Source of the DNA: Guillardia theta CCMP2712
Taxonomy: Eukaryota > Cryptophyceae > Pyrenomonadales > Geminigeraceae
Assembly (NCBI RefSeq): GCF_000315625.1
Contig: NW_005434667.1
Coordinates: 852,802 to 916,801 of the forward strand
Length of the DNA stretch: 64,000 bases
Reading direction: 5' to 3'
Part shown: positions 39,310 to 47,233 of the stretch, piece by piece
Layout: every line of letters begins with the position of its first letter
Numbering within the stretch: the first letter of the stretch is position 1
The notes under the pieces: model-generated
What the model saw: only the letters and a program-made list of their open reading frames with translations
What the model was told of the DNA's origin: nothing
Databases searched by the model: none
Program-made: the position numbers and the translations under genes

Positions 39310-40008
39310 ATGGCATTGAAAGATGCTCTTATCACGTCGAATAAGGAGGATTTTAGTGAGGGGATCTTTGGACAATTCTTGACATGGTTGCTTGAGATAT
39401 TGAATCATATGGTAACATCTAATATAATTGATGATGAAACTAGGATATATTTTGATATTCACACATTGGAGTATGATAATATCATTCCTTTAATTATAGT
39501 TCCTCACAAGCATTATTTATTGCCAGCAACCGATATACATAGAATAGATGTGTCAAGCTACAAGATAGCCAATGATTGTGAATTCCCTTTCTGTGAGGAA
39601 AGCTTCTATACAGCAAATCATATTTTTAATAAGTTCTTTGATTTCTCAGATTCTATTAAAACAAATATACCATCTATAGATCGCTCAACATCGGTTGGAA
39701 TCCATTTTCGTGGATCGGATAAAAATTTTGATATAGGTCAGGCAAATCCTATATCAGATGAAGAATTCATTCTAATTGTTCAAGATTTTCTTAACAAGAA
39801 TAGTAAAATTAGATGCATATACTGTTGTAGTGATGAGCAACTGTTCATAAACAAGATGTTAGATCGATTTGGAGCATCCTATGATGTTTTGCAGTATCAG
39901 CAGAAACAAGCAAACAATACCAACAGAATGGGGTTCTTTAGATGTGCTAAATCACTCCCTAAAGAACAAAGGGATTCATACATATCTCAAACCACTCTTC
40001 CTCAGTAA
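39310..40008 (+). CDS. Putative fucosyltransferase-like protein, probably 3'-truncated
   Basis: 232 aa. SVGIHFRGSDKNFDIG resembles the 'V-x-I-H-x-R-x-x-D' GDP-fucose-binding motif of alpha-1,2/1,6 and protein O-fucosyltransferases. It is preceded by a helical region and FCEESFYTANHIFNKFF, and followed by IRCIYCCSDEQLFINKM (compare 'i-y-v-x-S-D-x-x'). The frame ends PKEQRDSYISQTTLPQ, overlapping by ~50 bp the 3' end of the minus-strand NP-repeat gene. The final conserved S-x-(F/L)-s/g block of the family is missing, so the gene appears cut off by rearrangement. No signal peptide. With the GT25 gene it points to a viral glycosylation capacity; activity is doubtful. Confidence 0.45.
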   Translation: MALKDALITSNKEDFSEGIFGQFLTWLLEILNHMVTSNIIDDETRIYFDIHTLEYDNIIPLIIVPHKHYLLPATDIHRIDVSSYKIANDCEFPFCEESFYTANHIFNKFFDFSDSIKTNIPSIDRSTSVGIHFRGSDKNFDIGQANPISDEEFILIVQDFLNKNSKIRCIYCCSDEQLFINKMLDRFGASYDVLQYQQKQANNTNRMGFFRCAKSLPKEQRDSYISQTTLPQ

Positions 40009-40505
40009 ATGAGTATGCACATTTATCTATGATAATATTGAGCAAGCCCTCATTCATCGTGTCAAGCAAATTGAATTGTGTGCGCTCCAGCTTATCTGAT
40101 ATATGTGTCACATTCTCTTGAATGAACTTCAAATATCTCTTAAGATCTAATCTATTGAGAAAATTGTTTATGTCCAAAGGGCTTGTGATGTGGCATTTAG
40201 ATATATCAAGCAAATCCACAGCATCAGGATTTTTGTTAAACCATATAGAATCGTGCACAATCTTTTCTGGATAGGCCTTCAGAATATCTAACGCATTCTC
40301 ATTCTTTGATAACTCACTCCAATAAACATTGGACAGGTTGTCTCTCAAGATATCGATAGCACCCTTGTTTGCTGAAAGCACCTTCCAATCAATCTCACCC
40401 AAATTATCCTTCAACAATTCAATTGCATCTTCATCATCCTTTGCTGAAAGCACAGACCAATCTATAATATCAAACCTGTGCTTGATGATCTTAGCATATA
40501 TCTTA
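39959..40505 (-). pseudogene. NP-repeat protein, paralogue 5: 3' part of transposon-split gene
   Basis: The reading frame carries NP-type repeats (IDWSVLSAKDDEDAIELLKD, IDWKVLSANKGAIDILRDN, LSKNENALDILKAYPEKI) and ends MNPFVL-stop at 39959. It has no start of its own: upstream of 40505 it runs into the transposon's left end. The missing 5' part is at 43796-43989. With one TA copy and the 3,288-bp element removed, the two parts join in frame to 246 codons plus stop (741 nt). Confidence 0.85.
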
Positions 40506-40590
40506 GTGCTCTTAGAGTTGTTTGCGTTTTTATGTTGGGAAGCGAAGCTTGCCACAGGCAACACTTATTTTTGTACTTGAATATGTAAGG

Positions 40591-40761
40591 ATGTATTCTA
40601 GAACTTATCCGGCTGGAGAGGTTATCAAGGCTCTTGAAGTTTATAACAATGTAAAGAGTCTTTCTCTCAAACTTTCATTGAAGTTTGAGAGTGGAAGGCT
40701 TCATACATCACCGGCATTAGCAAATCCACCATTCAGAGATGGTGGTCAAACCTTAGAATGA
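40591..40761 (+). CDS. Transposon ORF A (57 aa), probable N-terminal DNA-binding part of the transposase
   Basis: ATG at 40591; TYPAGEVIKALEVYNNVKSL resembles the first helix-turn-helix of IS630-family transposases ('Y-x-x-E-V-x-x-x-A-L-x-x-Y-x-x-G-x-S'). It ends in ATGA, where the TGA overlaps the ATG of the catalytic ORF (40758). That is the arrangement used by IS630 elements for coupled translation or -1 frameshifting. I cannot tell which occurs, or whether one frame is simply broken. Confidence 0.5.
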   Translation: MYSRTYPAGEVIKALEVYNNVKSLSLKLSLKFESGRLHTSPALANPPFRDGGQTLE

Positions 40762-41651
40762 CTATCAGACGCAAAGACAAACGCAAACGACGTTTCAAGC
40801 GCCGTCATAAATATCCTCATCTAAATGATGTCATAAAGCACCTCTTCTATCAAAACAAAGACATCGCCTTCATGCATCTAAAGCAAATCCAATATACGTT
40901 GAACCTATCTTATGACATCTCTCCATCATTGACATCTCTTTATCGAGTCCTAAAACAATCTAAGATATCAAGGCGTCGCGACTTTGTCGCTTTTTGCCGA
41001 CCGCCAAAGGCGGAGGCAAATCGCTTCAGCATCCACCATATCAATCCAACAAATCCAAGTGATAGAAAGGCCAGGTTTTCAGACTTCAAGGCCTCGATAG
41101 ATCCATTATTGAACGACAATATCGTTTGTCTGGATGAGACCTCATTCTGCAATGTTGGCAACCCTTTTTATGGCTACTTCCCCAAGGGAAGACAACCCAA
41201 CGCAATCAAGGTATCAAAACGTGAAAGAGTATCATTGGTCATGGCTGTTCACTCTTCTATTGGCATTGTTTCTTACAACCGTGTAAACAAGGCCTTTACA
41301 AAGGCTTCATTCTTAGTTTTTTTATAGGGTCTTATTCCTAAGCTTCCTAAGAGCACAAAAGCCATCCTTATGGATAATGTGGCCTTCCATAGGTCTAAGG
41401 AGGTTGTTGGCTTGTTGGAACGGCATAAGCTTGTTCCTCTTTATATCCCTCCGTACTCGCCAAGATGCAACCCCATTGAGGAGGTCTTCTCTCTGTTGAA
41501 GAGAGCCTTCCGAACCAAGACAACAAAGAAGTGTCTGGCAGACCGTATTGAAGAGGCAATCGACATCATAAAAGGATATAAGGATTTGGATCTTAATTAT
41601 AAGCATACAAGAGACTATGTTAGAGCGGAATGTCAAACATTAGGATTGTAA
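40758..41651 (+). pseudogene. IS630-family DDE transposase with one in-frame TAG
   Basis: The three acidic residues are present: CLDETSF (D1), MDNVAFH (D2, D-N-x-x-x-H) and PPYSPRCNPIEEVFSLLKR (the P-Y-S-P-x-x-N-P-I-E E motif). A TAG at 41325-41327 interrupts the frame just after ASFLVFL, where relatives have a polar residue before the 'l-l-p-k-l-p' strand (here GLIPKLPKSTK). Reading continues in the same frame to TAA at 41651, so a single point change is enough to explain the break. Unless TAG is read through, this copy cannot move itself. The 3' end overlaps the Fanzor start by 22 bp. Confidence 0.8.
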
Positions 41652-43702
41652 AACGAAAGGCGAAGGGCTTCTTCAAGTGTGAGGACCTAGTCACAATCAA
41701 GGATGCTGTCAAGGCAGCTCATAGGATCATGTCAGATGCGTCCATACTCGTCCGGTCATATTATCTGCGATGGTTCCAGAGCTCATATCCCCTTGATTCA
41801 GATGACAAGGAACTTGAGCTTGAGCACTTCCATATATCCATGGCCTGCAGCATAGTCCAGGGTATAACAAGGCCTCCAGTCCGTGGTGTTGGTCCTGAAC
41901 AATCTGTCAAGATAGACGTCTTCAATGACATGTTAGATGAGTATAAGAGGCTGTACGAGCGTGCTCCAAATGATAAAGAGAACGAAACGGACCTCTCTCT
42001 ATCGCATGTCTTAGCATATTCCATCGACAACCTTCTTACCGCGTATAAAAACAACATCGAAGCCCATTTCTCAAAATATGTCAAACGCTTCATCCGATGT
42101 GATATGTTGGCTAAGGGCTTCAATAAGTCTGAGGCAAACAGAGTGGCGGCAATATATACCAATGCCTATATTTATGACTCATCCCTCGACCTGGAACCAG
42201 ACTTTATGGAAAGATTAGGCCTTGAGGCAACAAGTTATTCATCTCTATTCCCCTCTAAGATAAATAAGGGCGGTTTTCCAAGGGTCTATGACCTGAAGGC
42301 CAACCCTTGGGTCTATCTTCCAAAGATGGTCATGATAAATCAGGCCTTAGAGACAGACTTCTCTTCTGTAGAGCATAAGGAGAGGAGGCTGCTCAATCCA
42401 CTGCCCTTCTATTCATCGTTTGTTCCGATGCACATACGGATTGATACATCCGGCTTATCGCAGCTGCTGATGACTAAGGATAGGCTTGATGATTTCAAGA
42501 GATCTTATCTTGCTGAGTTTGGAGTAAGTCTAAATATAAAGAACAAGGGTGATATGCTAGCAAGTTTTGAGAAGATCTTTGGCCGGAAGGCAACATCCAA
42601 TAGAGAGGCCGGATTGTATGCAACAGAGATGTGGAGCTTCTTGACAAACCTGAAGACATGCCGTCAATGGAAGGAGCTTGATGGGGTTGTTCGTAAGAAC
42701 GATCCCAAGGGAACACAATGGATGTTTGACAATGCTGTTGTAACGGACGGTGTTTCAATCTCATTCCAGGTGATCGATAACAGCATGTTTGGACGGAAGG
42801 CCTTCTCTGGCAGGAAGAAGAGGGTAGCATGTCAGGAGGCCAATGATGAAGAAGATAGCAAGCAGGTAACAAGAGAAGAGCTAAAGACATCGAAGCTCTT
42901 GGGATGTGACCCTGGGAAGAGAGACATCCTAGCAATAACAGATGGCATAAAGACTATCTGTTACACCAAGGGGCAGAGAGACATGGACACGCATAAGACA
43001 ATAAGGTTGAGAACCAGTCTGAAGAGGCGCCGAGGCTGCGGCCTAGAGGAGTATGAGACACAGGTGATGAACCGGTTCCAGAAACGGTCATGCCATCCTG
43101 AGATGTTTCGACGCTATGCCTGTTCCAGGAAGAGGATGGAACACATGCTGCTTGAATGTTATTCTCATCCAGTCTTTAGAGAGTTCAAATTCTTGGTTTA
43201 CAACAAGACTAAGAGCTCCGAACATAGGTTCATGCATAGGGTGTTGGAAACATTCAAACGGCCGCAAACAAACCTGAGCAAGGCGAGGTGTGCGTCAGGA
43301 GTTATGCGTATGAATGCCTTGAAGGAGGTCCAAAGGCATGGAGATATCATTATAGGGTGGGGCAACTGGGGAAAGAATCCAAACGCGCTACGATGCTCGG
43401 CAGGACCAACCCCAGGCATTGGAATAAGGAGAAGGTTTGAATCGCTGTTCAAAACAACAACAGTGCCAGAACACTACACCTCCCAAGAATGTCCGAGTTG
43501 TAAGGGACGATGCCTAAGAAAGGCAACTGGCAACCCGATCATGAGACACCATCTGCTTCGTTGTACAAACGATAGTTGCTGTAGCAGGTGGTGGAATCGG
43601 AATGTAGCCGGGGCGTTCAACATCCTAACAAGGCTGTTGGATGGACAAACACTATCCGGTAACGAAACTACCGGAGACGGGTTAGGAGGTGACGACCTCT
43701 AA
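41630..43702 (+). CDS. Fanzor-type RNA-guided nuclease (eukaryotic/viral TnpB homologue), 690 aa
   Basis: RuvC-like nuclease with a C-terminal zinc finger. KLLGCDPGKRDILAITDG is RuvC-I (D427, in G-x-D-P-G). HYTSQECPSCKGRC plus LRCTNDSCCSRWWNRN give the CxxC...Cx4C finger. VAGAFNILTRL is the end of RuvC-III ('N-R-D-x-x-A-A-x-N-I' in relatives). The N-terminal ~420 residues are longer than in bacterial TnpB, as in Fanzor1 proteins. Fanzors use a short RNA encoded at the transposon end to cut DNA; in TnpB this keeps the element at its site. Oddity: the RuvC-III Asp is replaced by Asn (N658, codon AAT at 43601), so cleavage may be lost unless another acidic residue substitutes. The ATG overlaps the transposase 3' end, so both are probably on one transcript. 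Association of Fanzors with several transposase families is established. Confidence 0.85.
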   Translation: MSNIRIVKRKAKGFFKCEDLVTIKDAVKAAHRIMSDASILVRSYYLRWFQSSYPLDSDDKELELEHFHISMACSIVQGITRPPVRGVGPEQSVKIDVFNDMLDEYKRLYERAPNDKENETDLSLSHVLAYSIDNLLTAYKNNIEAHFSKYVKRFIRCDMLAKGFNKSEANRVAAIYTNAYIYDSSLDLEPDFMERLGLEATSYSSLFPSKINKGGFPRVYDLKANPWVYLPKMVMINQALETDFSSVEHKERRLLNPLPFYSSFVPMHIRIDTSGLSQLLMTKDRLDDFKRSYLAEFGVSLNIKNKGDMLASFEKIFGRKATSNREAGLYATEMWSFLTNLKTCRQWKELDGVVRKNDPKGTQWMFDNAVVTDGVSISFQVIDNSMFGRKAFSGRKKRVACQEANDEEDSKQVTREELKTSKLLGCDPGKRDILAITDGIKTICYTKGQRDMDTHKTIRLRTSLKRRRGCGLEEYETQVMNRFQKRSCHPEMFRRYACSRKRMEHMLLECYSHPVFREFKFLVYNKTKSSEHRFMHRVLETFKRPQTNLSKARCASGVMRMNALKEVQRHGDIIIGWGNWGKNPNALRCSAGPTPGIGIRRRFESLFKTTTVPEHYTSQECPSCKGRCLRKATGNPIMRHHLLRCTNDSCCSRWWNRNVAGAFNILTRLLDGQTLSGNETTGDGLGGDDL

Positions 43703-43793
43703 AACCTAGAACTTAGAGTGCAAAAACGCCATTACGATTGTGATGCCTATTCAAGGGTGTCCCAAGTGTAAAAAGAAAGCACTCTAAGAGCAT
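43655..43793 (+). ncRNA. Candidate guide-RNA (omega/fRNA) region at the transposon right end
   Basis: TnpB/Fanzor guide RNAs overlap the nuclease 3' end and run toward the transposon end. Here two adjacent hairpins sit exactly there: TCCGGTA-ACGAAAC-TACCGGA (43655-43675, 7-bp stem) and GGAGGT-GACG-ACCTCT (43685-43700) just before the stop codon. They are followed by ~90 nt to the right terminal repeat, after which the guide would begin. No expression evidence; inferred from position and folding. Confidence 0.4.
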
Positions 43794-43795
43794 TA

Positions 43796-43989
43796 AACTC
43801 TACTCTGTCAATGTTCTCAATAAGGATGTCTGAAGCGTTCTCATTGCATGATAGATTGTTCCAAGCCTTGTCGGTCATCTCATCGATTTTTATATTTATG
43901 ATTTTCATAGCAGTCGGATTATTATTCAAACAAAGACCTTCTATGTCAAGTTTGCTCTCATCAACCCATGGTAATAGTCTATAAGACAT
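43796..43989 (-). pseudogene. NP-repeat protein, paralogue 5: 5' part of transposon-split gene
   Basis: Starts MSYRLLPWVDESKLDIEGL, like paralogue 3, then NNPTAMKIINIKI and LSCNENASDILIENIDRVEF, where the genuine sequence ends at the TA. Beyond it the frame runs 50 bp into the transposon and stops. The continuation is at 39959-40505. Confidence 0.85.
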
Positions 43990-44035
43990 ATCTTATCCTC
44001 CTTAAGTATTTCCTGTTGTATATAAAGAAAAATCT

Positions 44036-46735
44036 TTGATATTATTTTTACCTATATTTTATCTTGATGCTCATGTAAAAAAATTCTTGGATAGAAATAC
44101 TATAATTTTAGATAGCATACAATCACTAGAGGTGGAAAATGATTGCATGTTACTTCATACTTTCAAGCAGTGCGCATCACAGGAAATTCAAAGCTTTATG
44201 GTCGATTCCTCTAATAATATTCAGTATAATACTCTCCTTAAGCTAAGCAATGAAGAAGCATCATCTCAACAGCTTTTGGAAGCATCTCAACAATCTTCAG
44301 AAGTATCTCAACAAGAGCAGGCTCCATCCTCAACAAAGAAGACAGCTAAGAAGATCCAGCAACAACACCAGGCTCCATCCCCAACAAAGAAGACAGCTAA
44401 GAAGATCCAGCAACAACACCAGGCTCCATCCTCAACAAAGAAGACAGCTAAGAAGATCCAGCAACAACACCAGGCTCCATCCTCAACAAAGAAGACAGCT
44501 AAGAAGATCCAGCAACAACACCAGGCTCCATCCCCAACCAAGAAGACATCTAAGAAGATCCAGCAACAACACCAGGCTCCATCCCCAACCACGAAGACAG
44601 CTAAGAAGATCCAGCAACAACAGCAGGCTCCATCCCCAACCAAGAAGACATCTAAGAAGATCCAGCAACAACACCAGGCTCCATCCCCAACCACGAAGAT
44701 AGCTAAGAAGATCCAGCAACAACAGCAGGCTCCATCCCCAACCACGAAGACAGCTAAGAAGATCCAGCAACAACAGCAGGCTCCATCCCCAACCAAGAAG
44801 ACATCTAAGAAGATCCAGCAAGAACAACAAGAGCAGGCTCCATCCTCAACCACTATGATAGCTAGGACGATGCAGCAATCAGAGATTTTACCTGAAATGC
44901 TACAAAATTCTTCAAAACTACCTACAAAAGATACAAGAAAGAGAAAAGCTCGAACATATATTCTACAACACAAATATGATAAGCATCCGCAACAAAAAGT
45001 TGATAAGGCTAGGATAACTCTTCCTAAGACAAAACAAAAAAAGGTTGATGATGAAAAGCAAAAGGAACAGGGTGAAGAAGAAAAGGAGGAAGAAGGAGAG
45101 CAGGATGAAGAGGAAGCAGAAGATGATGAGGAAGCAGAAGAGGATCAGGAAGATAGTCAAGAGGAGGAGGAACAAGGAGACCAGGATGAGGAAGAAGAAG
45201 CAGAAGAGGATCAGGAAGATAGTCAAGAGGAGGAGGAACAAGGAGACCAGGATGAGGAAGATAGTCAAGAGGAGGAAGAAGAAGGACAGCAGGATGATGA
45301 TGAAGAAGAGGAGCAAGATGATGAGGAAGCAGAAGAGGATCAGGAAGATAGTCAAGAGGAGGAAGAAGAAGGACAGCAGGATGATGAAGAAGAAGAGGAT
45401 CAGGAAGATAGTCAAGAGGAGGAAGCAGAGGAGGATCAGGAAGATAGTCAAGAAGAGGAGGAACAAGGAGACCAGGATCAGGAAGATAGTCAAGAGGAGG
45501 AAGAAGAAGGACAGCAGGATGATGATGAAGAAGAGGAGCAAGATGATGAGGAAGCAGAAGAGGATCAGGAAGATAGTCAAGAGGAGGAGGAACAAGGAGA
45601 GCAGGATGAGGAAGAAGAGGAGGATCAGGATGATGAGGAAGCAGAAGAGGATCAGGAAGATAGTCGAGAGGAGGAGGAACAAGGAGAGCAGGATGAGGAA
45701 GAAGAGGAGGATCAGGATGATAGTCAAGAGGAGGAGGAACAAGGAGAGCAGGATGAGAAGGAAGCAGAAGAGGATCAGGAAGATACTCAAGAGGAGGAGG
45801 AACAAGGAGAGCAGGATGAGGAGGAAGCAGAAGAGGATCAGGAAGATAGTCAAGAGGAGGAGGAACAAGGAGAGCAGGATGAGGAGGATGAGGATGAGGA
45901 TGAAGATGAGGATGAGGATGAGGATGAGGATGAGGATGAGGATGAGGATGAGGATGAGGATGAGGATGAGGATGAGGATGAGGAAGACGATGAGGATGAG
46001 GATGAGGATGAGGAAGACATTCGTAAAATCTTAAGGAAGCGCAGAAAGTTAAACCTTAAGGAGGAAGCTGAATACAAACAGAGAATTGCAAAAATACGGG
46101 GTTCTCTATCAAGAGAACAATATGCCTCTAAACATGTTGGAAAATATCATGTGATAAAGTTGCAATCGAGGAGAGACAAGGAATTGATTGTTATTAAATC
46201 AAAAAAGACAGGAACAAAACACAAGGTCAATCTCCTTGATGGATTTGGTGTTCAACACATAGGCCCTTCAAGATCCTTAGGCAAGCATAAGCTTGGAGTG
46301 TTTGAATGTGGCATGGAAAATAAGAGTGATAGTACAGTTTATAACAAGAACAATGATCAAACATATATTACAGGAGGGATTGAGGAGCTTGAATATTTCG
46401 CAAATAACAAGGATGTAATATATCCTACAGATAAAGATGATATAGCATTTGACAGCAGGAATGGGATCGATACAACAAAGGTATTATGCAGAAACATCCC
46501 AGTGACATTGGATGACATTCTTGCTTACTTCAAGTCTTATGTGAATAGCAATGTATTTATGCAAGGTCTTGTATATTCCGTACATTCTACCTTTTCTGAG
46601 GTTAAAAGATTTGTTCGTCGCAAACATGAGAGATACATAACATTTCCAATCACATTCATTGATGTCATGACAGATGAGAATGAGAAATTTGTTTTCAAGG
46701 CACTGCTGTGGAAGAAGAAGAAGAATTCTAGATAT
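44036..46735 (+). CDS. Very long Lys-repeat / acidic-repeat viral protein (about 900 aa)
   Basis: Intronless frame (open to 46867). About residues 95-265 hold roughly nine near-identical 20-residue, 60-bp units of the form A-P-S-P-T-K-K-T-A-K-K-I-Q-Q-Q, lysine-rich like linker-histone tails. Residues ~335-660 are repeats of the type EEDQEDSQEEEEQGEQD with 9-, 33- and 51-bp spacing, ending in a (GATGAG)n run (45885-46017). The C-terminal ~230 residues are a normal globular sequence (QYASKHVGKYHVIKLQ, HKVNLLDGFGVQHIG). The ATG is uncertain; the hydrophobic first residues may be untranslated, with a later ATG at 44145. After about 46735 the sequence belongs antisense to another truncated gene, so the native C-terminus is lost. 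A chromatin-related role beside the histone fusion is a guess from composition. Confidence 0.6.
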
Positions 46736-46956
46736 CTTGGTGCAAGGGCAGGTTTTCTCTTACCAGTATTGTTCATAGTATTGGATTTAGAGGGATTTGT
46801 GACATTGTCGAGGATCTGGGATATGTCATCATCTGTGATGGTGAGTGTTTCTTCAAAGTCATTCTGATCAGGCGGTTGGAAATTGATGTTTTGGTGAACT
46901 GAATTGATGATGTTGTCGACATCGAGGGATGGTTCATTGTTGTTATTGTTGGTCAT
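46728..46956 (-). pseudogene. 5' fragment of an Asn/Asp-rich viral gene
   Basis: ATG at 46954-46956 opens MTNNNNNEPSLDVDNIINSV, acidic and Asn-rich (ITDDDISQILDNVTNP), and then GKRKPALAPRY, where it collides with the 3' side of the long repeat gene at about 46735. Only ~75 residues remain. Two unrelated genes meeting tail-in-body here marks a rearrangement breakpoint near the right border of the viral block. Confidence 0.45.
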
Positions 46957-47233
46957 GGGTGATGTGAATGAGCTGAAGATTCCAAAATCGTTCAGAAAAA
47001 TTCAAAAATACGGGGGAATTTGTTGAATTTTCAAAACGGAACCGAGGCGATGCTGAGTTTATACCTTTATTAGTAAAATTATTGCCTTTCTGTTGTAGCA
47101 TTCTAGGTTCTTTAACTTGTATGTTTTTCTTTCTCTTTACAAGTCGGTGTCCAATACAACTATACTACACTGCTATAATACTGCTATTATACTACTAATA
47201 ATACTACCCTCCGTGCTAGTCGAGGGTAGCAAA
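46957..47233. other. Right border zone between viral block and host
   Basis: Still AT-rich, with no gene. TACCCTC (47205-47211) and GAGGGTA (47222-47228) form a perfect 7-bp hairpin 6 bp before the ATG of the following gene, a possible leader structure. The exact virus/host junction cannot be fixed; GC content rises sharply from about 47235. Confidence 0.4.

Larger units (their letters stand above)
40506..43793 (+). mobile_element. IS630/Tc1-mariner-type transposon carrying a Fanzor/TnpB gene (3,288 bp)
   Basis: The left end GTGCTCTTAGAGT and the right end (reverse complement ATGCTCTTAGAGT) are short inverted repeats, each flanked by TA (40504-40505 and 43794-43795), the target duplication expected of IS630/mariner elements. 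Contents in order: small ORF (40591-40761), DDE transposase (40758-41651) and Fanzor-like nuclease (41630-43702), all on one strand with ATGA- or 22-bp-type overlaps. A subterminal copy of CTTAGAGTG followed by AAAAACG (43712-43728) echoes the left end (TTTGCGTTTTT, 40523-40533), extending the inverted repeat. The insertion interrupts NP-repeat paralogue 5. Confidence 0.85.
14105..47100. mobile_element. Endogenous giant-virus-like (NCLDV) block
   Basis: At about 14105 the DNA changes from GC-rich, intron-bearing host sequence to AT-rich DNA with long intronless genes packed on both strands. It changes back between about 46.96 and 47.23 kb. Contents typical of large algal/protist DNA viruses include a primase-helicase/origin-binding type helicase, GT25 glycosyltransferase, HECT ligase, tandem NP-repeat proteins, Cys/His repeat protein, histone-fold fusion and a Fanzor-bearing transposon. 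Missing from this segment are capsid, DNA polymerase B and packaging ATPase genes, so it is a fragment of a larger viral genome or a partial insertion. No flanking direct repeats were found at the borders. A chimeric assembly must be considered, but broken genes inside the block (split helicase, truncated ends) fit an old insertion. Confidence 0.75.

Noticed and set aside
40506-40564. Start codon of the minus-strand ORF at 40564 (MLPVASFASQ...) as a real gene start
   Set aside because: It lies inside the transposon left end; the real start is at 43989, before the insertion.
44963-46077. Long Leu/Ile-rich, Ser-rich or Arg/Met-rich frames over the acidic repeat
   Set aside because: They are shadow frames of GAGGAG/GATGAG repeats; only the Glu/Asp frame joins globular coding on both sides.
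14105-47100. tRNA or rRNA genes in the viral block
   Set aside because: I looked for cloverleaf-like A/B-box patterns (GGTTCGAATCC-type) and saw none; no feature claimed.
47117-47233. N-terminal extension of the Zn2Cys6 copy (hydrophobic start at 47117)
   Set aside because: Not shared by the inverted copy; AT-rich border DNA; the ATG at 47234 is after a hairpin and aligns with the other copy.
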